A stretch of DNA of 64,000 nt from Hydrogenophaga sp. (GTDB lineage: Bacteria; Pseudomonadota; Gammaproteobacteria; Burkholderiales; Burkholderiaceae_C), in contig NZ_JAHBZK010000013.1 in assembly GCF_019635465.1 (NCBI RefSeq), positions 62,001-126,000 of the forward strand, in the 5' to 3' direction. Below, piece by piece: positions 37,752-46,556 of this stretch (positions within the stretch are counted from its first letter, which is position 1; every line of letters begins with the position of its first letter). Position numbers and translations under genes: made by a program. Below the pieces are notes generated by a model. That model saw nothing but the letters and a program-made list of their open reading frames with translations, was not told the DNA's origin and did not search any database.

Positions 37752-38800
37752 TGGGCAGGGTCGCGCGCTTCCCAGCGGATCTTGTCGATCGCGCCCAGCA
37801 GCTCGGGCGACAACTGCACGTCCCAGGCATCCAGGCATTCGTCGAGCTGCGCCACGCTGGTCACGCCGATGATGGTGCTGGCCACGCGCCAGTTGCGATA
37901 GCAAAAAGCCAGCGCCAACTGCGAGGGCGTCAGGCCGTGCTCGCGCGCCAGGGTGTTGTAGCGCTTGGCCGTGGCCAGCGATTCGGGGCGACCCCAGCGC
38001 TGTTTGCGCATGCTCTCGAACAAGGCCATGCGGCCGTGGTCACCCACCAGACCGGTGTCGTCGTACTTGCCGGTCAGCAGCCCGAAGCCCAGCGGCGAGT
38101 ACGCCAGCAGCGACACCTCGGTGCGGTGGCAGGTTTCGTCCAGGCCGTTTTCGTAGGCGCGGTTGATCAGGCAGTACGGGTTCTGCACCGTGGCCACGCG
38201 CGGCAGTCCATGCTGCTCGGCCAGGCGGACGAACTCGTGCACGCCGTAAGGCGTCTCGTTCGACAGACCGATGGCACGCACCTTGCCGGCCTTGACGAGT
38301 TCACTCATGGCCTCAAGCTGCACGTGGATCGAGGCGCAGTCTTTGTCTTTGGTGGGATCGAAGTAAACGGCACCAAACGCCGGCACGTTGCGCGCCGGCC
38401 AGTGGATCTGGTACAGGTCGATCACATCCGTCTGCAGACGGCGCAGGCTGCCTTCGCAGGCCTGCACGATCTCGGCCTTTGTCAGCCCCGATTGATCGCC
38501 ACGGATCCACGGCATGCCACGTGAAGGGCCCGCCACCTTGGTGGCGAGCACCACCTTCTGCCGCAGCCCGGGCGTGCCCGCAAACCAGTTGCCGATGATG
38601 GTCTCGGTGGCACCGCAGGTCTCGGCGCGCGCAGGCACCGCGTACATCTCGGCGGTGTCGATGAAGTCCACACCTCGCTCGAGCGAGCGGTCAAGAATGC
38701 GGTGCGCCGTGGCCTGATCGACCTGCTCGCCGAAGGTCATGGTGCCGAGGCAGATGGGTGTGACACGAAGCGGGCTCTGGCCGAGTGAAACGGGTTTCAT
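37748..38800 (-). CDS. Aldo/keto reductase (Tas-like)
   Basis: A 350-residue NADPH-dependent oxidoreductase, TIM barrel. The start MKPVSLGQSPLRVTPICLGTMTFGEQVD at 38800 resembles Tas; no ribosome site is clear for it or for ATG 38827. The catalytic tetrad can be read: Asp in GVDFIDTAEMYAVP with its Tyr, Lys in VVLATKVAG, His in IDLYQIHWPARN. The end has the NADPH segment CYRNWRVASTIIGVTSVAQLDE. The substrate is not defined; Tas suppresses tyrosine auxotrophy in E. coli. Confidence 0.88.
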   Translation of the reverse strand: MKPVSLGQSPLRVTPICLGTMTFGEQVDQATAHRILDRSLERGVDFIDTAEMYAVPARAETCGATETIIGNWFAGTPGLRQKVVLATKVAGPSRGMPWIRGDQSGLTKAEIVQACEGSLRRLQTDVIDLYQIHWPARNVPAFGAVYFDPTKDKDCASIHVQLEAMSELVKAGKVRAIGLSNETPYGVHEFVRLAEQHGLPRVATVQNPYCLINRAYENGLDETCHRTEVSLLAYSPLGFGLLTGKYDDTGLVGDHGRMALFESMRKQRWGRPESLATAKRYNTLAREHGLTPSQLALAFCYRNWRVASTIIGVTSVAQLDECLDAWDVQLSPELLGAIDKIRWEARDPAQ

Positions 38801-38889
38801 GCAAGGATTTGTAAGTTCGTCGGACATCGGTGAGGCGGACACCTCAGGGGGGTATAAGTTTAGGCCTTGGTCTACAACCCACGCGCGTC

Positions 38890-38912
38890 GTCGGTTGCGC
38901 TGCGCAACCGAC
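38890..38912 (+). promoter_or_regulatory. Perfect 11-bp palindrome in the leader of the OmpA-like lipoprotein gene
   Basis: GTCGGTTGCGC (38890-38900), T, then GCGCAACCGAC (38902-38912): a perfect inverted repeat 26 bases before the ATG of the lipoprotein gene. Upstream a TATAAG (38853-38858) is a plausible -10, so the palindrome would be in the 5' leader. As RNA it forms a 9-10-bp hairpin; as DNA it is a good operator candidate. Confidence 0.7.
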
Positions 38913-38938
38913 ACCTTTCATCACGTGAGGATTTCTCC

Positions 38939-39616
38939 ATGAACAACTTCCAACACACCCACAACATCCCCCGTGCCATCGCCGCTGTCGTCGTCGCCGC
39001 TTCCATCGCCATTTCCGGCTGCGCCAACATGAGCCAGACCCAGCAGGACAGCGCCAAGGGGGCCGGCATCGGCGCCGCCGCGGGCGCGGTGCTCGGCGCG
39101 CTCACCGGTGGATCCAAGGGCGCGGCACAAGGCGCCGTGATTGGCGCCGGCGCAGGCGCACTCGGTGGCTACATCTGGTCCACGCGCATGCAGGAGCAGA
39201 AAAAGCAGATGGAAGCCGCCACCGTGGGCACCGGCATCGGCGTGAGCCAGACCGCCGACAACCGCCTCAAGCTCGAGATTCCGGCCGACGCCGGCTTTGC
39301 ATCCGGGCGCTCCAGCCTCAGCCCCACGCTGGTGAACGTGCTGGCCCAGTTTGCCACCACGCTGCAGCAGAACCAGGTGACGCAGGTGGCCATCATCGGC
39401 CACACCGACAGCTCTGGCAGCGACGCCATCAACAACCCCTTGTCCTTCGATCGCGCCAACGCCACCAAGGACTATCTGGTCTCGCGCGGCGTGTCCCCGG
39501 CGCGCATCGCCACCGATGGACGCGGCTCACGCGAGCCAGTGGCCGACAACGGCACGCCGGCCGGACGCGCCGCCAACCGACGCGTCGAAATCTACGTGGC
39601 CGAACCCGCAAGCTGA
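38939..39616 (+). CDS. OmpA family lipoprotein with glycine zipper (YiaD-like)
   Basis: A 225-residue outer-membrane lipoprotein. The ATG at 38939 follows GTGAGGA. The lipobox is ISGC (Cys28). A glycine zipper runs from about residue 41 to 80 (KGAGIGAAAGAVLGALTGGSK...GAGAGALGGY). The C-terminal OmpA domain has VAIIGHTDSSGSDAINNPLSFDRANATKDYLVSRGVSPARIATDGRGSREPVADNGTPAGRAANRRVEI, with the peptidoglycan-contacting Asp and Arg present. It should tether the outer membrane to peptidoglycan. Confidence 0.93.
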   Translation: MNNFQHTHNIPRAIAAVVVAASIAISGCANMSQTQQDSAKGAGIGAAAGAVLGALTGGSKGAAQGAVIGAGAGALGGYIWSTRMQEQKKQMEAATVGTGIGVSQTADNRLKLEIPADAGFASGRSSLSPTLVNVLAQFATTLQQNQVTQVAIIGHTDSSGSDAINNPLSFDRANATKDYLVSRGVSPARIATDGRGSREPVADNGTPAGRAANRRVEIYVAEPAS

Positions 39617-39640
39617 CGGATCCTTGCTGTCACGCTTCTC

Positions 39641-39667
39641 AAGCCCGGCCAAGGCCGGGCTTTTTTC
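39641..39667 (+). terminator. Rho-independent terminator of the OmpA-like lipoprotein gene
   Basis: AAGCCCGGCC-AA-GGCCGGGCTT followed by TTTT, 24 bases after the stop. The A residues before the stem also make it usable from the other side. Confidence 0.92.
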
Positions 39668-39709
39668 TTGCCGGCATGCTGCCCGCATTCGCCCGGAGAC
39701 ACCGCGGAA

Positions 39710-39770
39710 CTGGCTTCGCCAGGCCGCAGGTGTCGCCCCCTTGAGGGGGTCGCGTGAAGCGCGGCGGGGG
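39710..39770. repeat. Intergenic hairpin repeat, copy 1
   Basis: CTGGC-TTC-GCCAG (39710-39722) then CCCCC-TTGA-GGGGG (39736-39749), and an end GCGTGAAGCGC followed by GGCGGGGG. It starts 4 bases beyond the patD stop in the transcription direction of that gene. Same plan as the element at 44069 (see that entry). Such GC-rich hairpin elements are known as dispersed intergenic repeats in Comamonadaceae. Confidence 0.65.
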
Positions 39771-39774
39771 TGTT

Positions 39775-41229
39775 TCAGAGTTTGGCCATCACGTGCCGCG
39801 CCACGGTGTAGTCCTCCAGCGCGTACATGGACATGTCCTTGCCGTAGCCACTGTGCTTGAGGCCGCCGTGCGGCATTTCATTGACCAGCATGAAGTGGGT
39901 GTTGATCCAGGTGCAGCCGTATTGCAGCTTGCGCGCCACCTTGAGGGCACGCCCCACGTCCTGCGTCCAGACCGATGAGGCCAGGCCGTAGTCCGAATCG
40001 TTGGCCCAGGTGATGGCTTCGTCGGGGTCCGAGAAGCGGGTGATCGAAACCACGGGGCCGAACACTTCGCGCCGCACGATCTCGTCGTCCTGGCGCGCAC
40101 CGGCAATCACCGTGGGTTCGTAGAAAAAGCCGCTGCCCGCGCGCATCTTGCCGCCGGCGGTGATTTCCATGTGACCCACCATCTGCGCGCGCTCCACGAA
40201 GCTGGCCACGCGGTCGCGCTGGCGGTCGCTGATCAGCGGGCCAAGCTCCACGCCCTCTTCGTCCTGCGTGCCCATCTTGATGGTCTTGACCGCGCTGCTG
40301 AGGTCGGCCACGAGGCGGTCGTACACCTTGGCGCCCGCGTACAGGCGGCAGGCCGCGGTGCAGTCCTGCCCAGCGTTGTAGTAGCCAAAGGTGCGGATGC
40401 CTTCAACCACCGCATCCAGGTCCGCGTCGTCGAACACGATCACCGGCGCCTTGCCGCCCAGCTCCAGGTGCGTGCGCTTGAGCGTGCCCGTGGCCGCCTG
40501 CAATATCTTGCGCCCGGTGGATACGTCACCGGTGAGCGAGACCATGCGCACCAGCGGGTGCTCCACCAACGGCTGCCCCACGCTGGCGCCACGGCCACAC
40601 ACCACGTTGAAGACGCCCTTGGGCAGGATGTCGGCGACCACGCGCGCCAGCATGAGCGACGACAGCGGCGTTTGCTCGCTGGGCTTGAGCACCACCGTGT
40701 TGCCGGCCGCGAGCGCTGGCGCGATCTTCCAGGCCGCCATCATCAACGGGTAGTTCCATGGCGCGATGGAGCCGACAACGCCGATCGGGTCGCGCCGGAT
40801 CATGCTGGTGTGTCCCGCCAGGTATTCGCCTGCCAGCGGCCCGTGCAGGTTGCGCGCGGCGCCCGCAAAGAAGCGGAAGCAATCGGCGATGGCAGGGATC
40901 TCGTCCTCGAACGCGCGCACGTAGGGCTTGCCGCAATTGAGCGACTCCAGTCGGGCAAAGGTCTCGGCGTTGGCCTCCACTGCATCGGCCATCTTCAGCA
41001 GCGCGCGCGAGCGCTCCATTGGCGTGGTGTCGCCCCAGCTGTCGAACGCGCGGTTGGCGGCCAGCACCGCGCGGTGGATCTGGTCGTAGGAGGCCTCGGG
41101 CACTTCGGCCAGCACAGCGCCCGTCGCCGGGTTGAGGACCTTCTCGACCTCGCCTTCGCCGGCGACGAACTGCCCGTCGATGAACAGCTCGGTGTGCAAC
41201 AGGTGCTTGAAATCGGGTGTCTTGCCCAT
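39775..41229 (-). CDS. patD: Gamma-aminobutyraldehyde dehydrogenase (PatD/YdcW-like)
   Basis: A 484-residue NAD(P)-dependent aldehyde dehydrogenase. Order: [17 protein letters not shown], the NAD-binding segment [18 protein letters not shown], the Glu of [18 protein letters not shown], and the catalytic cysteine in [17 protein letters not shown] (the QDC type, as in PatD). End: [30 protein letters not shown]. The neighbours are a full YdcSTUV-type ABC transporter, which matches the E. coli ydcSTUVW order and indicates putrescine breakdown to GABA. Confidence 0.9.
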   Translation of the reverse strand: MGKTPDFKHLLHTELFIDGQFVAGEGEVEKVLNPATGAVLAEVPEASYDQIHRAVLAANRAFDSWGDTTPMERSRALLKMADAVEANAETFARLESLNCGKPYVRAFEDEIPAIADCFRFFAGAARNLHGPLAGEYLAGHTSMIRRDPIGVVGSIAPWNYPLMMAAWKIAPALAAGNTVVLKPSEQTPLSSLMLARVVADILPKGVFNVVCGRGASVGQPLVEHPLVRMVSLTGDVSTGRKILQAATGTLKRTHLELGGKAPVIVFDDADLDAVVEGIRTFGYYNAGQDCTAACRLYAGAKVYDRLVADLSSAVKTIKMGTQDEEGVELGPLISDRQRDRVASFVERAQMVGHMEITAGGKMRAGSGFFYEPTVIAGARQDDEIVRREVFGPVVSITRFSDPDEAITWANDSDYGLASSVWTQDVGRALKVARKLQYGCTWINTHFMLVNEMPHGGLKHSGYGKDMSMYALEDYTVARHVMAKL

Positions 41230-41260
41230 GGTGTTCTCCGGTGTCTTGCGGATGGAAGGG

Positions 41261-42067
41261 TCAGCGGTTGCCGGGCTGCTCGTCAGCGCGGGTCAGGTAG
41301 TAAGCCGCCAGGATGGGGATGAAGGTGAGCGCGATGATCACGACGGCCACCACGTTGGTCACCGGGCGCTGGCGCGGGCGGATCAGCTCCTGCAGCATCC
41401 AGATGGGCAACGTGGTCTGCTGGCCGGCGGTGAAGGTGGTGACGATGACCTCGTCAAAGCTCAGCGCAAAGGCCAGCAGGCCACCGGCGAGCAGCGCAGA
41501 GCCCAGCTGCGGCAGGATCACGTAGCGGATGGTCTGGAAGGTGTCGGCACCCAGGTCCATCGAGGCCTCGATCAGCGACGGGCTGGTGCGCCGCAATCGC
41601 GCCACCGCGTTGTTGTAGACCACCACCACGCAGAAGGTGGCGTGGCCGATGACGATGGTCCAGAAGCTGAAGGGAATCTCCAGCGTGCTGTAGGCGCTGC
41701 GCAGCGCGATGCCCGTGATCACGCCCGGCAAGGCGATCGGCAGGATCAGCAGCAGCGAGACCGCGTCGCGGCCGAAGAAACGGGTGCGCGCCAGGCCGGC
41801 CGCAGCCAGGGTGCCGAGCACCATGGCGAACAGCGTAGCCATGAGTGCCACCCGCATGGACAGGCCAATGGCCGCCCACACGTCCTCGCGCTCCCAGGCC
41901 ACGGCGAACCACTTCGCCGTCAGCGCCGGCGGTGGGAACACGTAGCTCTTGTCCTCGGCGCTGAACGCATACAGGATGATCAGCGCGAGCGGAATGTGCA
42001 GGAACAGCACGGCGCCCCAGGTCGCCGCCCGCAGCCCCCAGCCGGCTTTCGATGGGTCAGAGCGCAT
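41261..42067 (-). CDS. ydcV: Polyamine-type ABC transporter permease (YdcV-like)
   Basis: A 268-residue inner-membrane permease of the spermidine/putrescine family, six helices. It begins with a signal-anchor ([19 protein letters not shown]) and carries the coupling (EAA) segment [51 protein letters not shown]. It overlaps the ydcU-like gene by 11 bases and is followed after 31 bases by patD. It forms the pore with the YdcU-like partner. Confidence 0.9.
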   Translation of the reverse strand: MRSDPSKAGWGLRAATWGAVLFLHIPLALIILYAFSAEDKSYVFPPPALTAKWFAVAWEREDVWAAIGLSMRVALMATLFAMVLGTLAAAGLARTRFFGRDAVSLLLILPIALPGVITGIALRSAYSTLEIPFSFWTIVIGHATFCVVVVYNNAVARLRRTSPSLIEASMDLGADTFQTIRYVILPQLGSALLAGGLLAFALSFDEVIVTTFTAGQQTTLPIWMLQELIRPRQRPVTNVVAVVIIALTFIPILAAYYLTRADEQPGNR

Positions 42068-43013
42068 CGAAGGCCCCCAGTCGTTTGGCGATCCACAGGT
42101 ACACGCCGATCACCACGATGGGCACCAGCGAGAACGCCGCCGCAAACGGCAGGTTGCCGGCCACACCCTGCTGGCGATAGACCACCTGCCCGATGAACAG
42201 GGTCGAGTCCCCGATCACCTGCGGAATGATGTAGTCGCCCAGTGTGAGCGAGAAGGTGAAGATCGAGCCGGCTGCGATCCCTGGCATGGCCAGCGGGAAG
42301 ATGACCTTCCAGAAGGTCATCGACCCGCGCGCACCCAGATCGCCGGAGGCCTCCAGCAGCGAGCCCGGGATGCGCTCGATCGCGGCCTGGATCGGCAGGA
42401 TCATGAACGGCAGCCACATGTAGACGAACACGATGAAGGTGCCCAGGCGCGAGAAGGACAGCGAGTTGCCACCGATGCCCGGTGTAGCCAACACCGCGTC
42501 GAGCAGCCAGGTCAGGTGCAGCTCGGCCAGCACCCAGCCGATGGCGCCCTCTTTGGCCAGCAGCAGCTTCCACGCATACAGGCGCACCAGGTAACTCGAC
42601 CACAGCGGCAACATCACCGCGATGTAGAGCAAGGCCTTGTGCGGGCCGCGCGCATGGCGCGCCATGTAGTAGGCAATCGGGAAGGCGATCGCGGTGCAGG
42701 CCACCGTCACCAGCACGGCCATGAGCACCGTGCGCCAGGCGGCATCCAGGTTGGCCGGTTGAAGCAGGTCGCGAAAGTTCTGCAGCGTCAGGGTGGACCG
42801 GTCCACCACGCCCGAGAACTCGTCGAGCGAGAAAAAGCTGTTGGCCAGCAAGGCGAACAGCGCGCCCAGGTAGACCACGCCAAACCACAGCAGCGGCGGC
42901 ACCAGCAGCGAAGCGAGCGCCAGACCGCGCCGCCGGTACAGCAGGTCGGACACGCGCCGCCACAGGCCGCGCGGCGCGCTCGACGTGATGGGCAGCGCCG
43001 CAGACAGGCTCAT
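42057..43013 (-). CDS. ydcU: Polyamine-type ABC transporter permease (YdcU-like)
   Basis: A 318-residue permease with six membrane helices. The N-terminal helix is [32 protein letters not shown]; the EAA coupling loop is [51 protein letters not shown]. The start ATG (43013) overlaps the TGA of the ATPase gene (ATGA). It belongs to the polyamine ABC operon. Confidence 0.9.
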   Translation of the reverse strand: MSLSAALPITSSAPRGLWRRVSDLLYRRRGLALASLLVPPLLWFGVVYLGALFALLANSFFSLDEFSGVVDRSTLTLQNFRDLLQPANLDAAWRTVLMAVLVTVACTAIAFPIAYYMARHARGPHKALLYIAVMLPLWSSYLVRLYAWKLLLAKEGAIGWVLAELHLTWLLDAVLATPGIGGNSLSFSRLGTFIVFVYMWLPFMILPIQAAIERIPGSLLEASGDLGARGSMTFWKVIFPLAMPGIAAGSIFTFSLTLGDYIIPQVIGDSTLFIGQVVYRQQGVAGNLPFAAAFSLVPIVVIGVYLWIAKRLGAFDAL

Positions 43014-44023
43014 GCGCCGGCTCCCGCCAGCGGGTGCACCGCGTCATCGGCCCACCGCAAGCCGACCGTGCTGCCGCGAAGGGGCAGTTGCGGATGTTGC
43101 TCAGGGTTCAGGTCGACCGCAATGGCGGCACCCTGCCAGTCCAGGTGCACACGCGAGAAGGCGCCGAAGTACTGCGTGTCGGTCACCGTGGCGCGAATCT
43201 GTCCTTCGCCATCCGGCAGCAGGCGAATCCGCTCCGGGCGCAACATGGCCGACGGCAGCCCGGTCAACGACAGCGCGCGGTCGCCATCGAAGACATTGGC
43301 CGCGCCGACGAACTCGGCCACGAAGCGGGTGGCGGGCCGGTTGTAGATCGCCGTGGGTGCATCCACCTGTTCCAGCCGGCCGTTGTTGAACACGCCGATG
43401 CGGTCGCTCATCGACAGCGCCTCGTGCTGGTCGTGCGTGATGAACAGGAAGGTGATTCCCAGCTGGCGCTGCAGGGCCTTGAGCTCGGTCTGCATCTGCT
43501 CGCGCAGCTTGAGGTCCAGCGCGCCCAGGGGCTCGTCGAGCAGCAACACCTGGGGCTGATTGATGAGGGCGCGCGCCAGCGCCACGCGTTGACGTTGCCC
43601 ACCCGAGAGTTGTCCCGGACGCCGCTCGCCCACACCCGGCAACCGCACGAGCTCGAGCATCTCTTCGGCACGGCGGTGGCGTTCGGCGCGCGCCACCTTC
43701 TGCACCATCAGCCCATAGGCCACGTTGTCGCGGATGCTCATGTGCGGAAACAGCGCGTAGTCCTGGAACACGGTGTTCACCGGCCGTGCGTAAGGCGGCG
43801 CCAGGGTCACGTCCTGCCCACCAATGTGGATGCGCCCGCTGGTGGGCAGGGTGAAGCCGCCAATCATGCGCAGGCAAGTGGTCTTGCCCGATCCCGAGGG
43901 TCCCAGCAAGGTGAAGAACTCACCCCCCTCGATCTTGAGGTCCACACGGTCGACCGCACGCACGGTCTGTGCGCCCGAGCCGAACACGCAGGACACACCA
44001 TCAAGAACAACCGCAACTGTCAT
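43010..44023 (-). CDS. ydcT: Polyamine-type ABC transporter ATP-binding protein (YdcT/PotA-like)
   Basis: A 337-residue ATPase. Walker A is GPSGSGKTTCLRMIGGF (~residue 42), signature LSGGQRQRVALARALINQP and Walker B VLLLDEPLGALD; the C-terminal TOBE-type domain holds SAMLRPERIRLL and TVTDTQYFG. I chose ATG 44023 although a TTG at 44035 would add four residues. It is separated from the binding-protein gene by 117 bases that hold a hairpin repeat. Confidence 0.92.
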   Translation of the reverse strand: MTVAVVLDGVSCVFGSGAQTVRAVDRVDLKIEGGEFFTLLGPSGSGKTTCLRMIGGFTLPTSGRIHIGGQDVTLAPPYARPVNTVFQDYALFPHMSIRDNVAYGLMVQKVARAERHRRAEEMLELVRLPGVGERRPGQLSGGQRQRVALARALINQPQVLLLDEPLGALDLKLREQMQTELKALQRQLGITFLFITHDQHEALSMSDRIGVFNNGRLEQVDAPTAIYNRPATRFVAEFVGAANVFDGDRALSLTGLPSAMLRPERIRLLPDGEGQIRATVTDTQYFGAFSRVHLDWQGAAIAVDLNPEQHPQLPLRGSTVGLRWADDAVHPLAGAGA

Positions 44024-44068
44024 GAGAACACGCAACGAAAAACAGAACCTGACCGAGAGCAGCCGAGG

Positions 44069-44131
44069 AGCCGGCTCCGCCGGTCCTCAAGCTGCGCCCC
44101 CTCTGAAGGGGGTGGCGCGGAGCGCCGTGGG
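44069..44131. repeat. Intergenic hairpin repeat, copy 2
   Basis: CCGGC-TCC-GCCGG (44069-44081), CCCCCT-CTGA-AGGGGG (44095-44110), then TGGCGC-GG-AGCGCC (44111-44124) followed by GTGGGGG. It has the same plan as 39710-39770 and starts 9 bases after the binding-protein gene's stop, between that gene and the ATPase gene. As a stable RNA it could lower expression of the downstream genes relative to the binding protein. Confidence 0.65.
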
Positions 44132-44140
44132 GGCGAGACC

Positions 44141-45325
44141 TTATCTGCCGCCGAGCACCGCGATGTAGTCGGTCACCCAACGGTGATAGGGCACGCAGGC
44201 GTTGTTCTGCGACGCGCACTTGGTGATGGGCGTCTTCCAGAACGAGATGCGCTCGAAGGAACCGAAGCCCTGATTGGCGCAGCCGTCGTCGCCCAGCAGC
44301 TTGTTGCCCTTGCAGGCCGATGGCACCGCCGGCACCGAGCCAAACCAGGCCGCGAGGTCACCCTGCAACTTGGGGTTGAGCGAATGCTCGAGCCACAGGT
44401 ACGCACAGGTCGGGTGTTTCGCGTCGGCGTGCATCATCGTCGTGTCGGCCCACCCGGTGGCGCCTTCCACCGGCACCACCGTGGCCACCGGCTGGTTCTT
44501 GCTCTTGAGGATGTTGGCCTGGAATTGCCAGCTCGATGACGCCACCACGCCTTCGTTGGTGAAGTCGTCGATCTGCACGAAGGCGTCATGCCAGTACTTG
44601 CCCACCAGCTTGCGCTGGCCACGCAGCAGGTCGAGCGCGGCCTTGTACTGCGCCTCGTTAAGCTCGTAGGGGTCCTTGATGCCCAGCGCCGGGTTTTTCT
44701 TCATCAGGTACAGCGCGGCGTCGGCGATGTAGATCGGCCCGTCGAAGGCCTGCACACGGCCCTTGTTGCTCTTGCCGTCGGGCAGCGTCGTTTCCTCGAA
44801 CACCACGCTCCAGCTGGTGGGCGCCTTGTCCTTGAAGACCTTGGTGTTGTACATGAGCACGTTCCAGCCCCATTGGTAGGGCGTGCCGTAGTGGGTGTTG
44901 TTGACGTAGTGCCAGGGCGCCTTTTGCAGACGCGTGTCCACGTTCTTGAAGCTGGGGATCAGGCCCACGTTGATAGGCTGCACGCGCTTGCCGGCGATCA
45001 ACCGCATGGACGCGTCGCCCGAGGCGGTCACGAGGTCAAAGCCGCCCTCGTTCATCAGCGCCACCATTTCGTCTGAGGTGCCCGCGGTCTTGACGTTGAC
45101 CTTGCAGCTGGTCTTCTTCTCGAAGTCGGTCACCCAGTCGTAATCCTTGTCGGTCTGTCCGCGCTCGATGTAGCCCGGCCAGGCCACGATGTCGACCTGC
45201 CCTTCGGGCTTGCCGAGCTTGTCCAGCGCCTTCTGCGCGTGAGCACCGGTGGTCATCGCCAGCGCCAGGGCGCCCAGCGCCGCGCCCGCCAGGACGCGGT
45301 TGAAAGAGGGGTGTGCGTGTGTCAT
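44141..45325 (-). CDS. ydcS: Polyamine-type ABC transporter substrate-binding protein (YdcS-like)
   Basis: A 394-residue periplasmic protein with a signal peptide (residues 1-32, ALGALALAMTTGAHA). The mature part begins GQVDIVAWPGYIERGQTDKDYDWVTDFEKKTSCKVNVKTAGTSDEMVALMNEGGFDLVTASGD, the pattern of spermidine/putrescine-type binding proteins. Start 45325 follows GAGGTGA. It is the first gene of the operon, separated from the LysR gene by a 222-base divergent region. Confidence 0.92.
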   Translation of the reverse strand: MTHAHPSFNRVLAGAALGALALAMTTGAHAQKALDKLGKPEGQVDIVAWPGYIERGQTDKDYDWVTDFEKKTSCKVNVKTAGTSDEMVALMNEGGFDLVTASGDASMRLIAGKRVQPINVGLIPSFKNVDTRLQKAPWHYVNNTHYGTPYQWGWNVLMYNTKVFKDKAPTSWSVVFEETTLPDGKSNKGRVQAFDGPIYIADAALYLMKKNPALGIKDPYELNEAQYKAALDLLRGQRKLVGKYWHDAFVQIDDFTNEGVVASSSWQFQANILKSKNQPVATVVPVEGATGWADTTMMHADAKHPTCAYLWLEHSLNPKLQGDLAAWFGSVPAVPSACKGNKLLGDDGCANQGFGSFERISFWKTPITKCASQNNACVPYHRWVTDYIAVLGGR

Positions 45326-45444
45326 GGGTCTATCACCTCGGTGGAGTCGGGTTACGGGAGCACCACAGGCGCCGCACGGCCCCTGGGCTGCCGCGCATGC
45401 TAGGCAGGGCTTGGGGCTTTCCAAAATACAAAATAAGCTCGGCG

Positions 45445-45467
45445 AGCAATCGAAAAAATCGATTGCT
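45445..45467. promoter_or_regulatory. Palindrome in the ydcS-lysR divergent region
   Basis: AGCAATCG (45445-45452), seven bases (AAAAAAT), CGATTGCT (45460-45467): a perfect 8-bp inverted repeat of the LysR T-N11-A form (inner ATCG...CGAT). On the minus strand, a TTGCTC -35-like box (45444-45449) overlaps the arm nearer to ydcS and AT-rich TATTTT follows at 45423-45428. This is the best candidate binding site of the adjacent LysR protein. Confidence 0.6.
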
Positions 45468-45547
45468 GGGGTTTACCCTTCCAGTTTTTGCACCGCAACA
45501 GGGCCCTCTGCGCCGCCCCAATGCCCCACATCGGGGCGCACCACGCC

Positions 45548-46468
45548 ATGAACCGCCACGTCACGCTCAAACAGTTCCGCTACTTCCTGGCCGTCGCCGA
45601 ATCGGACTCGGTGGCTGCCGCCTCGCGCATGCTCAACATCGCGCAATCGGCCATCACCAAAAGCGTGCTCGAGCTGGAGGACGCGGTCGGCCTCACGCTG
45701 TTCGAGCGCAGTCCCAAGGGCATGCGCCTCACACCCGAGGGGCACCGGTTCCTGGTGAAGGCGCGGCGGGTGATCGGCGCGGTGGCCGACGCCACACGTG
45801 GCGTGCGTCAGGGCGCAACCCCGCTGCAGGGCTCCCTGTCCATTGGCGTGACCAGCCTGGTCGCGGGCTACTACCTGTCGGAGGTGTTTGCGCGCTTTCG
45901 CCGCACCTGCCCGGCCGTCAACGTGCACGTGGTGGAGGATGCGCCCCCGTTCCTCGAGCACCTGCTCATCAACGGCGAGCTCGACATCGCCATCATGGTG
46001 TCCAACGCCCTGGGCGAGCCTCAGGCGCTGGTGGCTGAGACCCTGACCCGCTCGCCCAACCGGGTCTGGATGGCGGCCGATCACCCATTGGCCGCCAACG
46101 ACGAAGTGGGTCTGGCCGAATGCGCCGAGCACGAGCTCGTGGTGCTGCAGGCCGACCGCATCGAAGTGCTCATGCGCAGCGTCTGGGCGCGCCACCAGCT
46201 CAAGCCGCGCACCGTGTTGCGCACCTCGTCGCTCGAAGCCGTGCGCTCGCTGGTCGGCGTGGGCGCCGGCCTGGCGGTGCTGCCCGACTTTCTCTACCGC
46301 CCCTGGACGCTGGACGCCGAGCACGTCGAGGTGCGCACCCTGCGCGATGCGGTGCCCACGGTGGATGTGGGCCTGGTGTGGCGCCGCGGCTCGCAGCCGC
46401 GGGCCGAGGTGCTGGAGTTCATTGAAGTGGCGCGCGACCAGTCACGCTCGCGGCGACCCGCCGGTTGA
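45548..46468 (+). CDS. LysR family transcriptional regulator
   Basis: A 306-residue LTTR. The N-terminal winged HTH is VTLKQFRYFLAVAESDSVAAASRMLNIAQSAITKSVLELEDAVGLTLFERSPKGMRLTPEGHRFL; the two-domain effector module begins near residue 90 (LQGSLSIGVTSLVAGYYLSEVFARF) and has VGVGAGLAVLPDFL near its end. Start 45548 (MNRHVTLKQF) is preferred over 45488, whose extra residues are not LTTR-like. It diverges from the polyamine operon; control of that operon is inferred from this and the palindrome between them. Confidence 0.9.
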   Translation: MNRHVTLKQFRYFLAVAESDSVAAASRMLNIAQSAITKSVLELEDAVGLTLFERSPKGMRLTPEGHRFLVKARRVIGAVADATRGVRQGATPLQGSLSIGVTSLVAGYYLSEVFARFRRTCPAVNVHVVEDAPPFLEHLLINGELDIAIMVSNALGEPQALVAETLTRSPNRVWMAADHPLAANDEVGLAECAEHELVVLQADRIEVLMRSVWARHQLKPRTVLRTSSLEAVRSLVGVGAGLAVLPDFLYRPWTLDAEHVEVRTLRDAVPTVDVGLVWRRGSQPRAEVLEFIEVARDQSRSRRPAG

Positions 46469-46556
46469 CGCTCCGCCGCAGAGAGGGCGGGGCAGTTCCG
46501 GCACACTCCGCCGACCCCGCCAAACGAGCGCGGCGCCGATCACTGCCCTGGCCTTC

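Noticed and set aside
37752-37904. N-terminal extension of YbaK
   Set aside because: Residues are not family-like and overlap the aldo/keto reductase gene; a GTG at 37751 gives a normal-length protein.
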